A DNA stretch of 5,889 bases from positions 1 through 5,889 of the forward strand of contig CAJBHN010000991.1 of the NCBI GenBank assembly GCA_903952805.1, in the 5' to 3' direction. Source of the DNA: an uncultured Myxococcales bacterium. Its GTDB lineage: Bacteria > Myxococcota > UBA727 > VGSZ01. Position 1 is the first letter of the stretch, and the number at the start of each line of letters is the position of its first letter. Position numbers and translations under genes: made by a program. The notes under the pieces were generated by a model, which was not told where the DNA came from, made no database searches, and worked only from the letters and a program-made list of their open reading frames with translations. Shown here in pieces: positions 1 through 5,889 of the stretch.

Positions 1-602
1 ACGACGACGGCAGCGCCCGCGTCCCCCACCGTCACCGACGCCACCTGCTGGTGGCGGTGGTCGCTGATCTCGGCGCTGGCCGCCACCGCAATGGGCGTGA
101 TGCGTTCGCCGCTGACAACGAGGCCGTTTCGCACCACGCCGGCCTTGATCATGCGGTCGACGATCTGCACCCCCGTCGTCATGCCGGCGCAGGCGTTGGA
201 CACATCGAAGTGGGTCGCGTTTTTGGCGCCGATGGCGCGCTTGACGAGGCCCGCCATCGACGGCTCGAACGACATGCGGGGCCGGTCGCACAGGGCCCGC
301 GAAATCGATGTGAAGATGACGATGTCGATCTCGTCGGCGCGGTAGCGCGACCGTGACAGGCAGTCCCGCGCCGCCGCCACCGCCAGCCCCAGGGAGTCTT
401 CGTCGTCGCCACACACCCGCCGACTGCGAATCCCTGTGAACTCCTCCAGGGGAATGGGCGTCTCACATTGGACCCGCGCCAACAGCTCCGCCGTCGATTG
501 GCGCGTCGCCGGGAGGGACACGCCGATCGACTCGAAGCGGGCGTAGAGCGGCCCGGGTACGTGCCCGGTGTCCTGCCCGGGGCCTGAAAGCGCAGCAAAC
601 AC
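1..602 (-). CDS. 3-oxoacyl-ACP synthase III-like condensing enzyme (FabH-type), N-terminal 200 residues, cut by the left window edge
   Basis: KAS III enzymes are cytosolic thiolase-fold enzymes that condense an acyl-CoA or acyl starter with malonyl-ACP, typically to start fatty acid synthesis. The minus-strand frame shows the family pattern in order: RFESIGVSLP (about residues 22-31), FTGIRSRRV (about 55-63), EIDIVIFTS (about 91-99), a nucleophile segment FDVSNACAGM with active-site Cys at residue 138, LVVSGERIT (about 161-169) and a GDAGAA turn at 193-198. The catalytic His and Asn lie in the missing C-terminal half. Canonical FabH usually reads NAACAGF at the nucleophile; SNACAGM suggests a divergent KAS III subfamily, so the exact substrate is open. 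The start is taken as GTG at 602-600, because an in-frame TGA lies shortly upstream and no ATG precedes the conserved region. This gives about 21 residues before the usual family N-terminus. The gene starts 12 bases after the RNase R stop and is probably cotranscribed with it. Confidence 0.88.
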   Translation of the reverse strand, partial: MFAALSGPGQDTGHVPGPLYARFESIGVSLPATRQSTAELLARVQCETPIPLEEFTGIRSRRVCGDDEDSLGLAVAAARDCLSRSRYRADEIDIVIFTSISRALCDRPRMSFEPSMAGLVKRAIGAKNATHFDVSNACAGMTTGVQIVDRMIKAGVVRNGLVVSGERITPIAVAASAEISDHRHQQVASVTVGDAGAAVV

Positions 603-611
603 GGGTGGTTG

Positions 612-616
612 TCCTC
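612..616 (-). promoter_or_regulatory. Ribosome binding site of the FabH-like gene, overlapping the rnr stop codon
   Basis: On the minus strand GAGGA lies 9 bases before the GTG start at 602 and shares bases with the TGA stop of RNase R (617-615). This supports the GTG start and suggests that ribosomes terminating on rnr feed initiation of the next gene (translational coupling). The coupling is inferred from the spacing alone. Confidence 0.6.
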
Positions 617-3600
617 AGGTGTCTGACTTGGGTCTGGACTTCTTCGCCGCCGACTTCTTGGCCGCTGGCGTCTTCGCCGCCGCCTTCTTCGCAGCTTTGA
701 CGTCGGCCTTTTTGTCGGCTTTCTTCAAGGCCTTCTTGCCGGCCTTGTCGGTGACCGCCGCCTTCTTGGTCGACGCGGGCTTCTTCGCCGGCTTCTTCGC
801 TGCCTTGGTCGACGCTGCCTTCGTCGACGCTGCCTTGCTCGACGCTGCCTTCGTCGCAGGCTCCTTCGACACCTTCGTCGTCGCCTTCTTCGTCGTCGCC
901 TTCGACGCGACCTTGTCCGGGGACTTCGACGGCGCTGGCTTCTTCGCTGCTGCCTTGTCGGTGGCCTTCGTCGACGCGGGCTTCGTCGACGCGGGCTTCT
1001 TCGACGCGGGCTTCGTCGACGGCTTCGTCGACGCGGGCTCCTTCGACGCCTTGCTCAAAGAGGGGCCTTCGGCCGCCTTCGCCATGCGCTGCGACAACGA
1101 GGGCTGGTCGTCGAGAGCCCGGGGCTTCGGCGTCGACTTGGCGTCATGGGCCCGCGTTGGCTTCGACGACGGGTGCGATGACTTCGACGACGGCTTGTCG
1201 GCATGACGCGACGACGGCTGGTCGGCATGACGCGGCGATGGCTTGTCTTCGTAGCGCGACGACGGCTTCGACAGCGGTCCACGCTCGCTAAAAACGGCCC
1301 GCAGCGAATCGGGGCCACGGATGGCCTGACGGCGCGCCTCGAGCTCGGCCTCGTCGACGACGGGGCCCGGCGTGCGGCGCTGCTGCTGACGCTCGTAGCG
1401 ATCCTGGCGCTCGTCACGGCGGTCGCGGCGCTCGTCGGCGACGACGGCCTTGGCGCGCCGATCGTCCGACGCCGACGGACGGCCGGCGGGAGCCGGGGTC
1501 GCGTGGATGCCAGCACGGGGCTGGGAGCGGGCAGGCCAGGCCTCGGGCGCGGGTCGTTGACCACGGGACGGTTCGCGAGAGGGCTGGCTCCTCGACGGGG
1601 CACCAAACGCCGCCGGGCGGTAGGGCTCGGGACGAAACTGGTCGCGTGACGGTGCGCCGGATCTGCCAGCCTGGCCTGCGTGACCCCTGGCAGCGTGGAC
1701 CCGCTGCTCGTCGTCGCCTCTGCCTGGCTTACCAGTCTTGCCAGTCTTGCCAGCTTTGCCGGCATTGCCAGCTTTGCCAGGCTGGGCGGGTCGGCCGGCC
1801 TCGTCGAGGACGCGGACAAACGAAATCTGTCGGCGGCTCAAGTCGACGTCGAAGACCTCGACGCTGAGGATGGTGCCGACGCCAATGACTTCGCGAGACC
1901 GGTCCCCCACCAACTGCAGACGCTGTTGATCAAAGGCGAAGTACTCGCGGCCGAGGGCGTCGGTGCGCACCAGGCCGTCGACGTGCAATTCGTTCAAGCG
2001 CACGAAGGCGCCGGCTTCGCTGGCCCCGGTGACGGTGGCGTCGTGGATTTCGCCGACGCGGTCCTTCATCAACCAGCACGCGTGCAGCGCCTGGATTTGG
2101 CGCTCGAGGTCGGTCGCCTTGCGCTCCCGCTCCGACGACGACTCGGCCATATCCTCAAGCTCACGCAGCAGGGCATCGTCGGGGCTGAGGGCGTCGTCGG
2201 GGCCGGCGGCCTGCTTGGCCTTCTTGCCCTTCTTGCCAAGCTGCAGCAGGCGGGCCCGCAGTTGCCGGTGCACGACGAGGTCAGGGTAGCGGCGGATGGG
2301 CGACGTGAAGTGCAGGTAGGCGGTGGAGCCGAGGCCGTAGTGGCCGACGTTGTCGACGCTGTAGCGGGCCTGCTTCATGCTTCGCAGCAACAGCATGTCG
2401 AGGGCCTGCCGCGACGGATGCTCGCCGATGCCATGCATCAACGTCATCAACGCGCTGGGCGAGGTCGGGTCGTCGAGGACTTCTTTGGGCAGGCCCTTGC
2501 CGGTCTGCTCGAGGAAGGCCGGACGGGCCAGATCGAGGAAGCGCGAGAGCTTCTCCTCGTCGGGCTGCTCGTGGATGCGGTAGATGCTCGGGAAATTCTG
2601 CTCGTCGAAGAAGCGGGCGGCGGCTTCGTTGGCGCCGATCATGAGGTCTTCGATGAGCTTTTGGGACTCGACACGCTCGTTGTGGCGCAGGCCGGTGGGC
2701 TCCTTCTGCTCGTCAAGCTCGATGACGAGCTCGGGGAGTTCGAAGTCGAGGGCGCCGCGCTGGCGACGGGCCTCGCGCAGACGACGGGCCACCACGGCGA
2801 GATCGCGCAGGCTCTGACGGGTCTCGTCGTCGAGGTCTTTGGTCGACAGCGTCGCCTCCGCCGGCTGGGGCGGCAGCACGTGGGGCTCGGCCTTGCCTTC
2901 TTCCTCGTCGAGAAAGCGCTGCACCAGCGAGTAGGTCAGGCGGGCGCGGCTCTGCATGACGCCAAAGGCCAGCCGTTCGTCGTGGACGCCGCCGGCCTCG
3001 TCGACGGTGAAGGTGACGAAGGTGCACAGGCGCGGCACGCGGGGCCGCAGCGAGCACAACCCGTTGGACAAGGCCTCGGGCAGCATCGGAATGACCCGGC
3101 CCGGGTAGTAGATCGAGGTGCCGCGCAGGCGGGCCTCGCGGTCGAGGGGGGCGTCTTCGGTGACGTAGTACGAGACGTCGGCGACGCAGACCGTGACGTC
3201 GATCTTGGTGCTGCGGGGACGCTGGCGGGCAAAGACGGCGTCGTCGAAGTCCTTGGCGGTCTCGCCGTCGATGGTGACGATGGGCAGGGCGCGCAGGTCC
3301 TCGCGGCCCTCGAAGTCGACCTCGCCGGGCACTTCGCCCAGGCGGCCGGCGTCGGACAACACCGCGGGTGGGAAGACGCGGCTGACGCCGGCCTGGGTGA
3401 CGAGGCGCTCGATTTCGACGTCGAGGGCCCCCTTCTCGCCGAGGCGGCGGATGATGCGGCCCTCGGCGTTGGTGGTCGCCGTCGGCGGCACCAGCAGCTC
3501 GACCTCGACGACGTCCCCCTCTTTGGCGACGTCGTTGGCGCCACCACCCGAGATGGCGTCTTCCTCCGTCAGACGTACGGGGCCCGACAGCACGTTGTCG

Positions 3601-4082
3601 TCGACCTCGACGTAGCGGACGCGGCCGAAGCGGCGGTCGTGGCTGGTGTGCAGGGTCCCGGTGATGGTGCGCCGGGAACGCTCCAGCACCTTGACGATGT
3701 TGGCGACCGGGCCCTTGGGTGCCCGCTCGATCTTGGCCATGACGACGTCGCCGTCGACGACGCCGCGCATCTCGGACGGGGGCAGGAAGGCGTCTTTGCG
3801 CGACTTGTCGTGGGGGACAAACCAGGCGATGCCCGAGGGCTTGCGCTGGATGGTGCCCTTGATGCCAAGGGCCGGGCTCTCGGCGGCGGCGCTGACAAAG
3901 CGGCGGTTGGGCAACTGCAGGGCCCGGCCGTCGTCGACGAGGTCGAAGAGCACCTGACGGATGTCGCCGCGATCATCAGCTGGCAGGTCGAGGACCCGCG
4001 AGATGTCTTTGGCTTTGAGGGGTCGCCCGGCGGCGGCATTCAAGACGGCGAGCACTTGCTCACCCAACTGTGTCACTGGCAT
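615..4082 (-). CDS. rnr: Ribonuclease R, 3'-5' exoribonuclease, with a very long repetitive basic C-terminal tail
   Basis: RNase R degrades structured RNA processively from the 3' end; in E. coli it acts in rRNA quality control, mRNA decay and trans-translation. The 1155-residue product shows an N-terminal winged-helix region (1-65), cold-shock/OB domains (about 72-215, with GTIQRKPSGIAWFVP), the RNB catalytic domain (about 260-610) and an S1 domain (about 674-758). The Mg-binding loop IDGETAKDFDDAV keeps Asp272, Asp278, Asp280 and Asp281. Other RNB landmarks are VIPMLPEALSNGLCSL (330-345), ARLTY (380-384) and HFTSPIRRYPDLVVHR (591-606). E. coli RNase R is about 810 residues; the excess is a roughly 397-residue low-complexity tail (759-1155). 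The tail runs from Gly-X-Y triplets through Arg-rich and His-Asp-Pro-Ser repeats to a histone H1-like Lys/Ala/Ser/Thr end. The ATG at 4082 is chosen because conserved sequence begins there; GGGAG lies 13 bases upstream. An in-frame ATG at 4124 would add 14 residues, and the frame stays open to an ATG at 4307, but that extension looks non-conserved. The gene is divergent from the plus-strand gene at 4440. Confidence 0.96.
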   Translation of the reverse strand: MPVTQLGEQVLAVLNAAAGRPLKAKDISRVLDLPADDRGDIRQVLFDLVDDGRALQLPNRRFVSAAAESPALGIKGTIQRKPSGIAWFVPHDKSRKDAFLPPSEMRGVVDGDVVMAKIERAPKGPVANIVKVLERSRRTITGTLHTSHDRRFGRVRYVEVDDNVLSGPVRLTEEDAISGGGANDVAKEGDVVEVELLVPPTATTNAEGRIIRRLGEKGALDVEIERLVTQAGVSRVFPPAVLSDAGRLGEVPGEVDFEGREDLRALPIVTIDGETAKDFDDAVFARQRPRSTKIDVTVCVADVSYYVTEDAPLDREARLRGTSIYYPGRVIPMLPEALSNGLCSLRPRVPRLCTFVTFTVDEAGGVHDERLAFGVMQSRARLTYSLVQRFLDEEEGKAEPHVLPPQPAEATLSTKDLDDETRQSLRDLAVVARRLREARRQRGALDFELPELVIELDEQKEPTGLRHNERVESQKLIEDLMIGANEAAARFFDEQNFPSIYRIHEQPDEEKLSRFLDLARPAFLEQTGKGLPKEVLDDPTSPSALMTLMHGIGEHPSRQALDMLLLRSMKQARYSVDNVGHYGLGSTAYLHFTSPIRRYPDLVVHRQLRARLLQLGKKGKKAKQAAGPDDALSPDDALLRELEDMAESSSERERKATDLERQIQALHACWLMKDRVGEIHDATVTGASEAGAFVRLNELHVDGLVRTDALGREYFAFDQQRLQLVGDRSREVIGVGTILSVEVFDVDLSRRQISFVRVLDEAGRPAQPGKAGNAGKAGKTGKTGKPGRGDDEQRVHAARGHAGQAGRSGAPSRDQFRPEPYRPAAFGAPSRSQPSREPSRGQRPAPEAWPARSQPRAGIHATPAPAGRPSASDDRRAKAVVADERRDRRDERQDRYERQQQRRTPGPVVDEAELEARRQAIRGPDSLRAVFSERGPLSKPSSRYEDKPSPRHADQPSSRHADKPSSKSSHPSSKPTRAHDAKSTPKPRALDDQPSLSQRMAKAAEGPSLSKASKEPASTKPSTKPASKKPASTKPASTKATDKAAAKKPAPSKSPDKVASKATTKKATTKVSKEPATKAASSKAASTKAASTKAAKKPAKKPASTKKAAVTDKAGKKALKKADKKADVKAAKKAAAKTPAAKKSAAKKSRPKSDT
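805..864 (-). repeat. 15-bp in-frame tandem repeat in the RNase R tail (KAAST units)
   Basis: Three near-identical 15-bp units start at 805, 820 and 835 (plus strand TTSGTCGACGCTGCC-like, ending GACGCTGCC), followed by a diverged fourth. On the coding strand each gives a five-residue Lys-Ala-Ala-Ser-Thr/Ser unit, about residues 1078-1095. The unit length keeps the frame, so gain or loss of copies would change tail length without breaking the protein. Confidence 0.75.
967..1038 (-). repeat. 15-bp in-frame tandem repeat in the RNase R tail (KPAST units)
   Basis: Five units of TTCGTCGACGCGGGC start at 967, 982, 997, 1012 and 1024. The third has one substitution (TTCTTC) and the fourth is shortened by exactly 3 bp to TTCGTCGACGGC. 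They encode Pro-Ala-Ser-Thr-Lys pentads, about residues 1015-1039. The near-identity at DNA level suggests recent expansion, and the codon-sized deletion suggests frame is maintained by selection. Confidence 0.8.
1185..1256 (-). repeat. 24-bp in-frame tandem repeat in the RNase R tail (RHADKPSS units)
   Basis: Two units starting at 1185 and 1209 differ by a single base over 24 bp; a diverged third starts at 1233. They encode the octads SRHADKPS, PRHADQPS and SRYEDKPS, about residues 942-966. This unit differs in length and sequence from the 15-bp repeats nearer the gene end, so the tail holds several independently expanded blocks. Confidence 0.75.
1721..1783 (-). repeat. 9-bp tandem repeat encoding collagen-like Gly-X-Y triplets just after the S1 domain
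   Basis: Seven 9-bp units, mostly TGCCAGNYT on the plus strand, start every 9 bases from 1721. On the coding strand they give the triplets GKA, GNA, GKA, GKT, GKT, GKP and GRG, residues 769-789. The triplets are too few for a stable collagen helix; a flexible basic linker between the S1 domain and the tail is the simpler reading. Confidence 0.7.
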
Positions 4083-4183
4083 TGCTGGAACTATGCTCCC
4101 GTTTCTACGCCGACGAAAGGGCATTCGATGGGTGGCTCCGGCGGCGTTGCGACGGAAACCCGGCGAAATCCACCGTTGATTCA

Positions 4184-4207
4184 AACTCTTGGATGGACGC
4201 CAGAGTT
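4184..4207. repeat. Inverted repeat AACTCTTGG / CCAGAGTT in the divergent promoter region
   Basis: AACTCT at 4184-4189 is perfectly matched by AGAGTT at 4202-4207; allowing one bulged T the arms extend to AACTCTTGG and CCAGAGTT around a 7-base centre. It could be an operator or an RNA hairpin in either leader. An IR of this size can also arise by chance, so this is a candidate only. Confidence 0.35.
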
Positions 4208-4231
4208 GGTTTCTGAATACAACACCTTGTG

Positions 4232-4245
4232 ATACGGGAACGTAT
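4232..4245. repeat. Short perfect inverted repeat ATACG-GGAA-CGTAT in the divergent promoter region
   Basis: Five-base arms flank a GGAA centre, which would form a small tetraloop hairpin in RNA or a 14-bp dyad in DNA. It sits 24 bases beyond the neighbouring AACTCT/AGAGTT dyad, about 150 bp upstream of the rnr start and about 195 bp upstream of the plus-strand start. Short arms make chance occurrence likely. Confidence 0.3.
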
Positions 4246-4424
4246 GTTTGGAGCGCGAAACGGGCTGTGAATGCACTGATGATTCGTCCCACCAGGAGCG
4301 ACATCACCGCTTGTGCTGACAGCCATCACGGTACCGGTTTGATCGTCTGGTCGACGAGCACGCGGGCAGCAGGGTCAAGACCGGGTTTTGGGCGCCAGCA
4401 GACAGAAACCAGCAGAACTTCGAA

Positions 4425-4430
4425 AAGGGG
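4425..4430 (+). promoter_or_regulatory. Ribosome binding site of the 132-residue basic protein gene
   Basis: AAGGGG lies 9 bases before the ATG at 4440. It is the best purine-rich stretch upstream of that start and supports choosing this ATG. Confidence 0.6.
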
Positions 4431-4439
4431 CGGATTCAC

Positions 4440-4838
4440 ATGGCCAAGGGAACGAAGAAGAAGGCGGCAGCCAAGGCGTCCAAGCGCCTATCCTACAAGG
4501 ACATCCAGATTCACTATCTCGCCGATGGTGTGTCGGCGGTCGAGAAGCTGTTGAATGAGGGTCGGGCCTCCCGCGCCGCGGTCAGAAAAGCGCTCGACGC
4601 CCTGCGCCAGCAGGGAGCTGCGGCCGCCACCCTTGACGACTTCGTCAAGACCCACATCGGCCAGGGTCGTCGTGGTCGCACGGCGCCCCTGGTGGGCACC
4701 GACCGGACCTACCGGGCCCAAAAGCTCACCACCGGCAGCCCGTTTGTGCGCCTGCCCCTGGAGGCCATCGGCGTGAAGAAGGGTGGCCTGGTCACGGTGC
4801 GCTTTGAGCGGGACCGCATCATCGTCAGCAAGACCTGA
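4440..4838 (+). CDS. Small basic protein with Lys/Ala-rich N-terminus and AbrB/SpoVT-like C-terminal module
   Basis: I do not recognise this 132-residue protein as a named family member. Three parts are visible. Residues 1-16 are a basic, probably disordered tail (MAKGTKKKAAAKASKR). Residues 18-75 look helical, with LADGVSAVEKLLNEG and SRAAVRKALDALRQQ. After a Gly/Arg-rich linker (75-95), residues 100-131 read as strand-helix-two strands: FVRLPLEAIGVKKG then LVTVRFERDRIIVSK. That spacing and the 'LP..aigvkkG..V.V.fe.d.IivsK' pattern resemble the swapped-hairpin AbrB/MazE/SpoVT DNA-binding fold. A nucleic-acid-binding or regulatory role is therefore inferred, not shown. There is no signal peptide or membrane segment. 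The gene is divergent from rnr across 357 bp, which would suit autoregulation or control of rnr. It stands alone on the plus strand and faces the histidine-kinase-like gene convergently. Codon use and a plausible RBS support a real gene; the AbrB-like assignment is tentative. Confidence 0.82.
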   Translation: MAKGTKKKAAAKASKRLSYKDIQIHYLADGVSAVEKLLNEGRASRAAVRKALDALRQQGAAAATLDDFVKTHIGQGRRGRTAPLVGTDRTYRAQKLTTGSPFVRLPLEAIGVKKGGLVTVRFERDRIIVSKT

Positions 4839-4846
4839 TCCCGCCT

Positions 4847-4870
4847 CCCATCGACCCATCGACCCATCGA
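4847..4870. repeat. Three perfect copies of the 8-bp repeat CCCATCGA
   Basis: Units at 4847, 4855 and 4863 are identical and begin just 8 bases after the TGA of the 132-residue protein gene. They lie directly before the longer 15/16-bp array. Eight bases is not a multiple of three and no gene is supported here, so this is a non-coding microrepeat. Confidence 0.8.
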
Positions 4871-4873
4871 CGG

Positions 4874-4998
4874 GGGGAGACGTCGACGAGGGGAGACCTC
4901 GACGAGGGGAGTCGTCGACGAGGGGAGACGTTGACGAGGGAGACGTTGACGAGGGAGACGTTGACGAAGGAGACGTTGACGAGGGAGACGTCGCCCGA
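4874..4998. repeat. Eight-unit 15/16-bp tandem array between convergent genes
   Basis: Units start at 4874, 4890, 4906 and 4922 (16 bp, GGGGAG-CGTCGACGA type) and then at 4938, 4953, 4968 and 4983 (15 bp, GGGAGACGTTGACGA type, the last degenerate). The period drops by one G in the leading G-run half way along. Units 5 and 6 are identical, and unit 7 differs from them by one base. Short frames through the array would give peptides such as repeated DVDEG. The 16-bp half shifts the frame at each unit, which argues against coding. The array fills most of the gap between the convergent gene ends, so roles in termination, protein binding or simple slippage are all possible. Confidence 0.85.
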
Positions 4999-5000
4999 CT

Positions 5001-5045
5001 GGTGGGCGCAGCCGTCCGTCAACCGTCACGCCAGCTGGGCCCACC
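5001..5045. terminator. Possible bidirectional hairpin between convergent genes (weak)
   Basis: GGTGGGC at 5001-5007 is perfectly complementary to GCCCACC at 5039-5045, separated by 31 bases that contain further GC-rich pairing potential. It lies just after the tandem array and 21 bases beyond the stop codon of the minus-strand gene. There is no clear T-run on either side and the loop is long, so it is only a candidate for a termination structure. Confidence 0.2.
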
Positions 5046-5066
5046 CGCACGTCGCCACTGAAGGCC

Positions 5067-5889
<823 letters not shown>

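Larger units (their letters stand above)
4083..4439. other. Divergent intergenic region between rnr and the AbrB-like gene
   Basis: This 357-bp stretch separates the two divergent starts and is visibly less GC-rich than the flanking genes, especially about 4175-4260. It must contain the promoters for both directions. I could not find a convincing sigma70 -35/-10 pair on either strand: the best plus-strand try, TTGGTT at 4206 with TGATAC at 4230 and an 18-base spacer, matches the -10 consensus poorly. Two small inverted repeats are listed separately. No tRNA, riboswitch or small protein gene was recognised here. The rnr frame stays open through much of it, but that extension shows no family resemblance. 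Confidence 0.6.

Noticed and set aside
568..1206. Plus-strand open frame giving a Phe/Ala/Asp-rich protein with repeats
   Set aside because: It is the reverse complement of the RNase R Lys/Ala tail repeats; its apparent repeats are explained by the real gene.
1680..4232. Long open frame of 850 codons on the plus strand, antisense to rnr
   Set aside because: It mirrors the conserved RNase R coding sequence on the other strand, has no recognisable motif, and is a common artefact of GC-rich codon bias.
4206..4235. sigma70 promoter with TTGGTT and TGATAC boxes on the plus strand
   Set aside because: The -10 box matches consensus at only two of six positions; not strong enough to annotate.
4083..4307. 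N-terminal extension of RNase R to an ATG at 4307 (75 more residues)
   Set aside because: The added residues show no family resemblance and cover the lower-GC intergenic region; conserved winged-helix sequence starts at the ATG at 4082.
4874..4998. CRISPR array
   Set aside because: Units are directly adjacent 15/16-bp repeats with no unique spacers, and no cas genes are present.
4783..5061. Small plus-strand protein with repeated DVDEG units across the tandem array
   Set aside because: The 16-bp units shift the reading frame at each copy, so only the 15-bp half gives a regular peptide; it also overlaps the end of the 132-residue protein gene.

Overview
The window is very GC-rich bacterial DNA, dense in codons such as GAC, GTC and TCG. 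It holds four genes, two of them cut by the window edges. The composition, the Lys/Ala/Ser/Thr-rich protein tails and the many in-frame short tandem repeats would suit a myxobacterial or bradymonad-type lineage. That placement is a weak inference from style, and nothing in the sequence fixes the taxon.

Layout, left to right. (1) Positions 1-602, minus strand: the N-terminal 200 residues of a 3-oxoacyl-ACP synthase III (FabH-like thiolase fold) with its active-site Cys; the C-terminal half lies outside. (2) Positions 615-4082, minus strand: a complete ribonuclease R with all four catalytic aspartates and a C-terminal tail of nearly 400 residues, built from several kinds of short repeat. Its stop codon overlaps the ribosome binding site of the FabH-like gene, so the two form a translationally coupled pair. 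(3) Positions 4083-4439: a divergent intergenic region of visibly lower GC with two small inverted repeats. (4) Positions 4440-4838, plus strand: a 132-residue basic protein with a Lys/Ala-rich N-terminus and a C-terminus resembling an AbrB/SpoVT swapped-hairpin DNA-binding module. (5) Positions 4839-5066: a convergent intergenic region containing an 8-bp triple repeat and an eight-unit 15/16-bp tandem array. (6) Positions 5067-5889, minus strand: a membrane-anchored protein with a degenerate histidine-kinase ATPase domain, open to the right edge.

How the genes relate: RNase R is a housekeeping 3'-5' exoribonuclease for structured RNA, and the FabH-like enzyme acts in acyl-chain initiation or a related condensation; no functional link between them is evident beyond co-transcription. 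The 132-residue protein is divergent from rnr and shares its Lys/Ala-rich tail style, so nucleic-acid binding and a regulatory role at the shared intergenic region are reasonable but unproven. I see no CRISPR array, transposase, tRNA or rRNA. The most unusual material is the mosaic RNase R tail, the period-switching tandem array, and the histidine-kinase-like protein that lacks an H-box and a proper G1 box.
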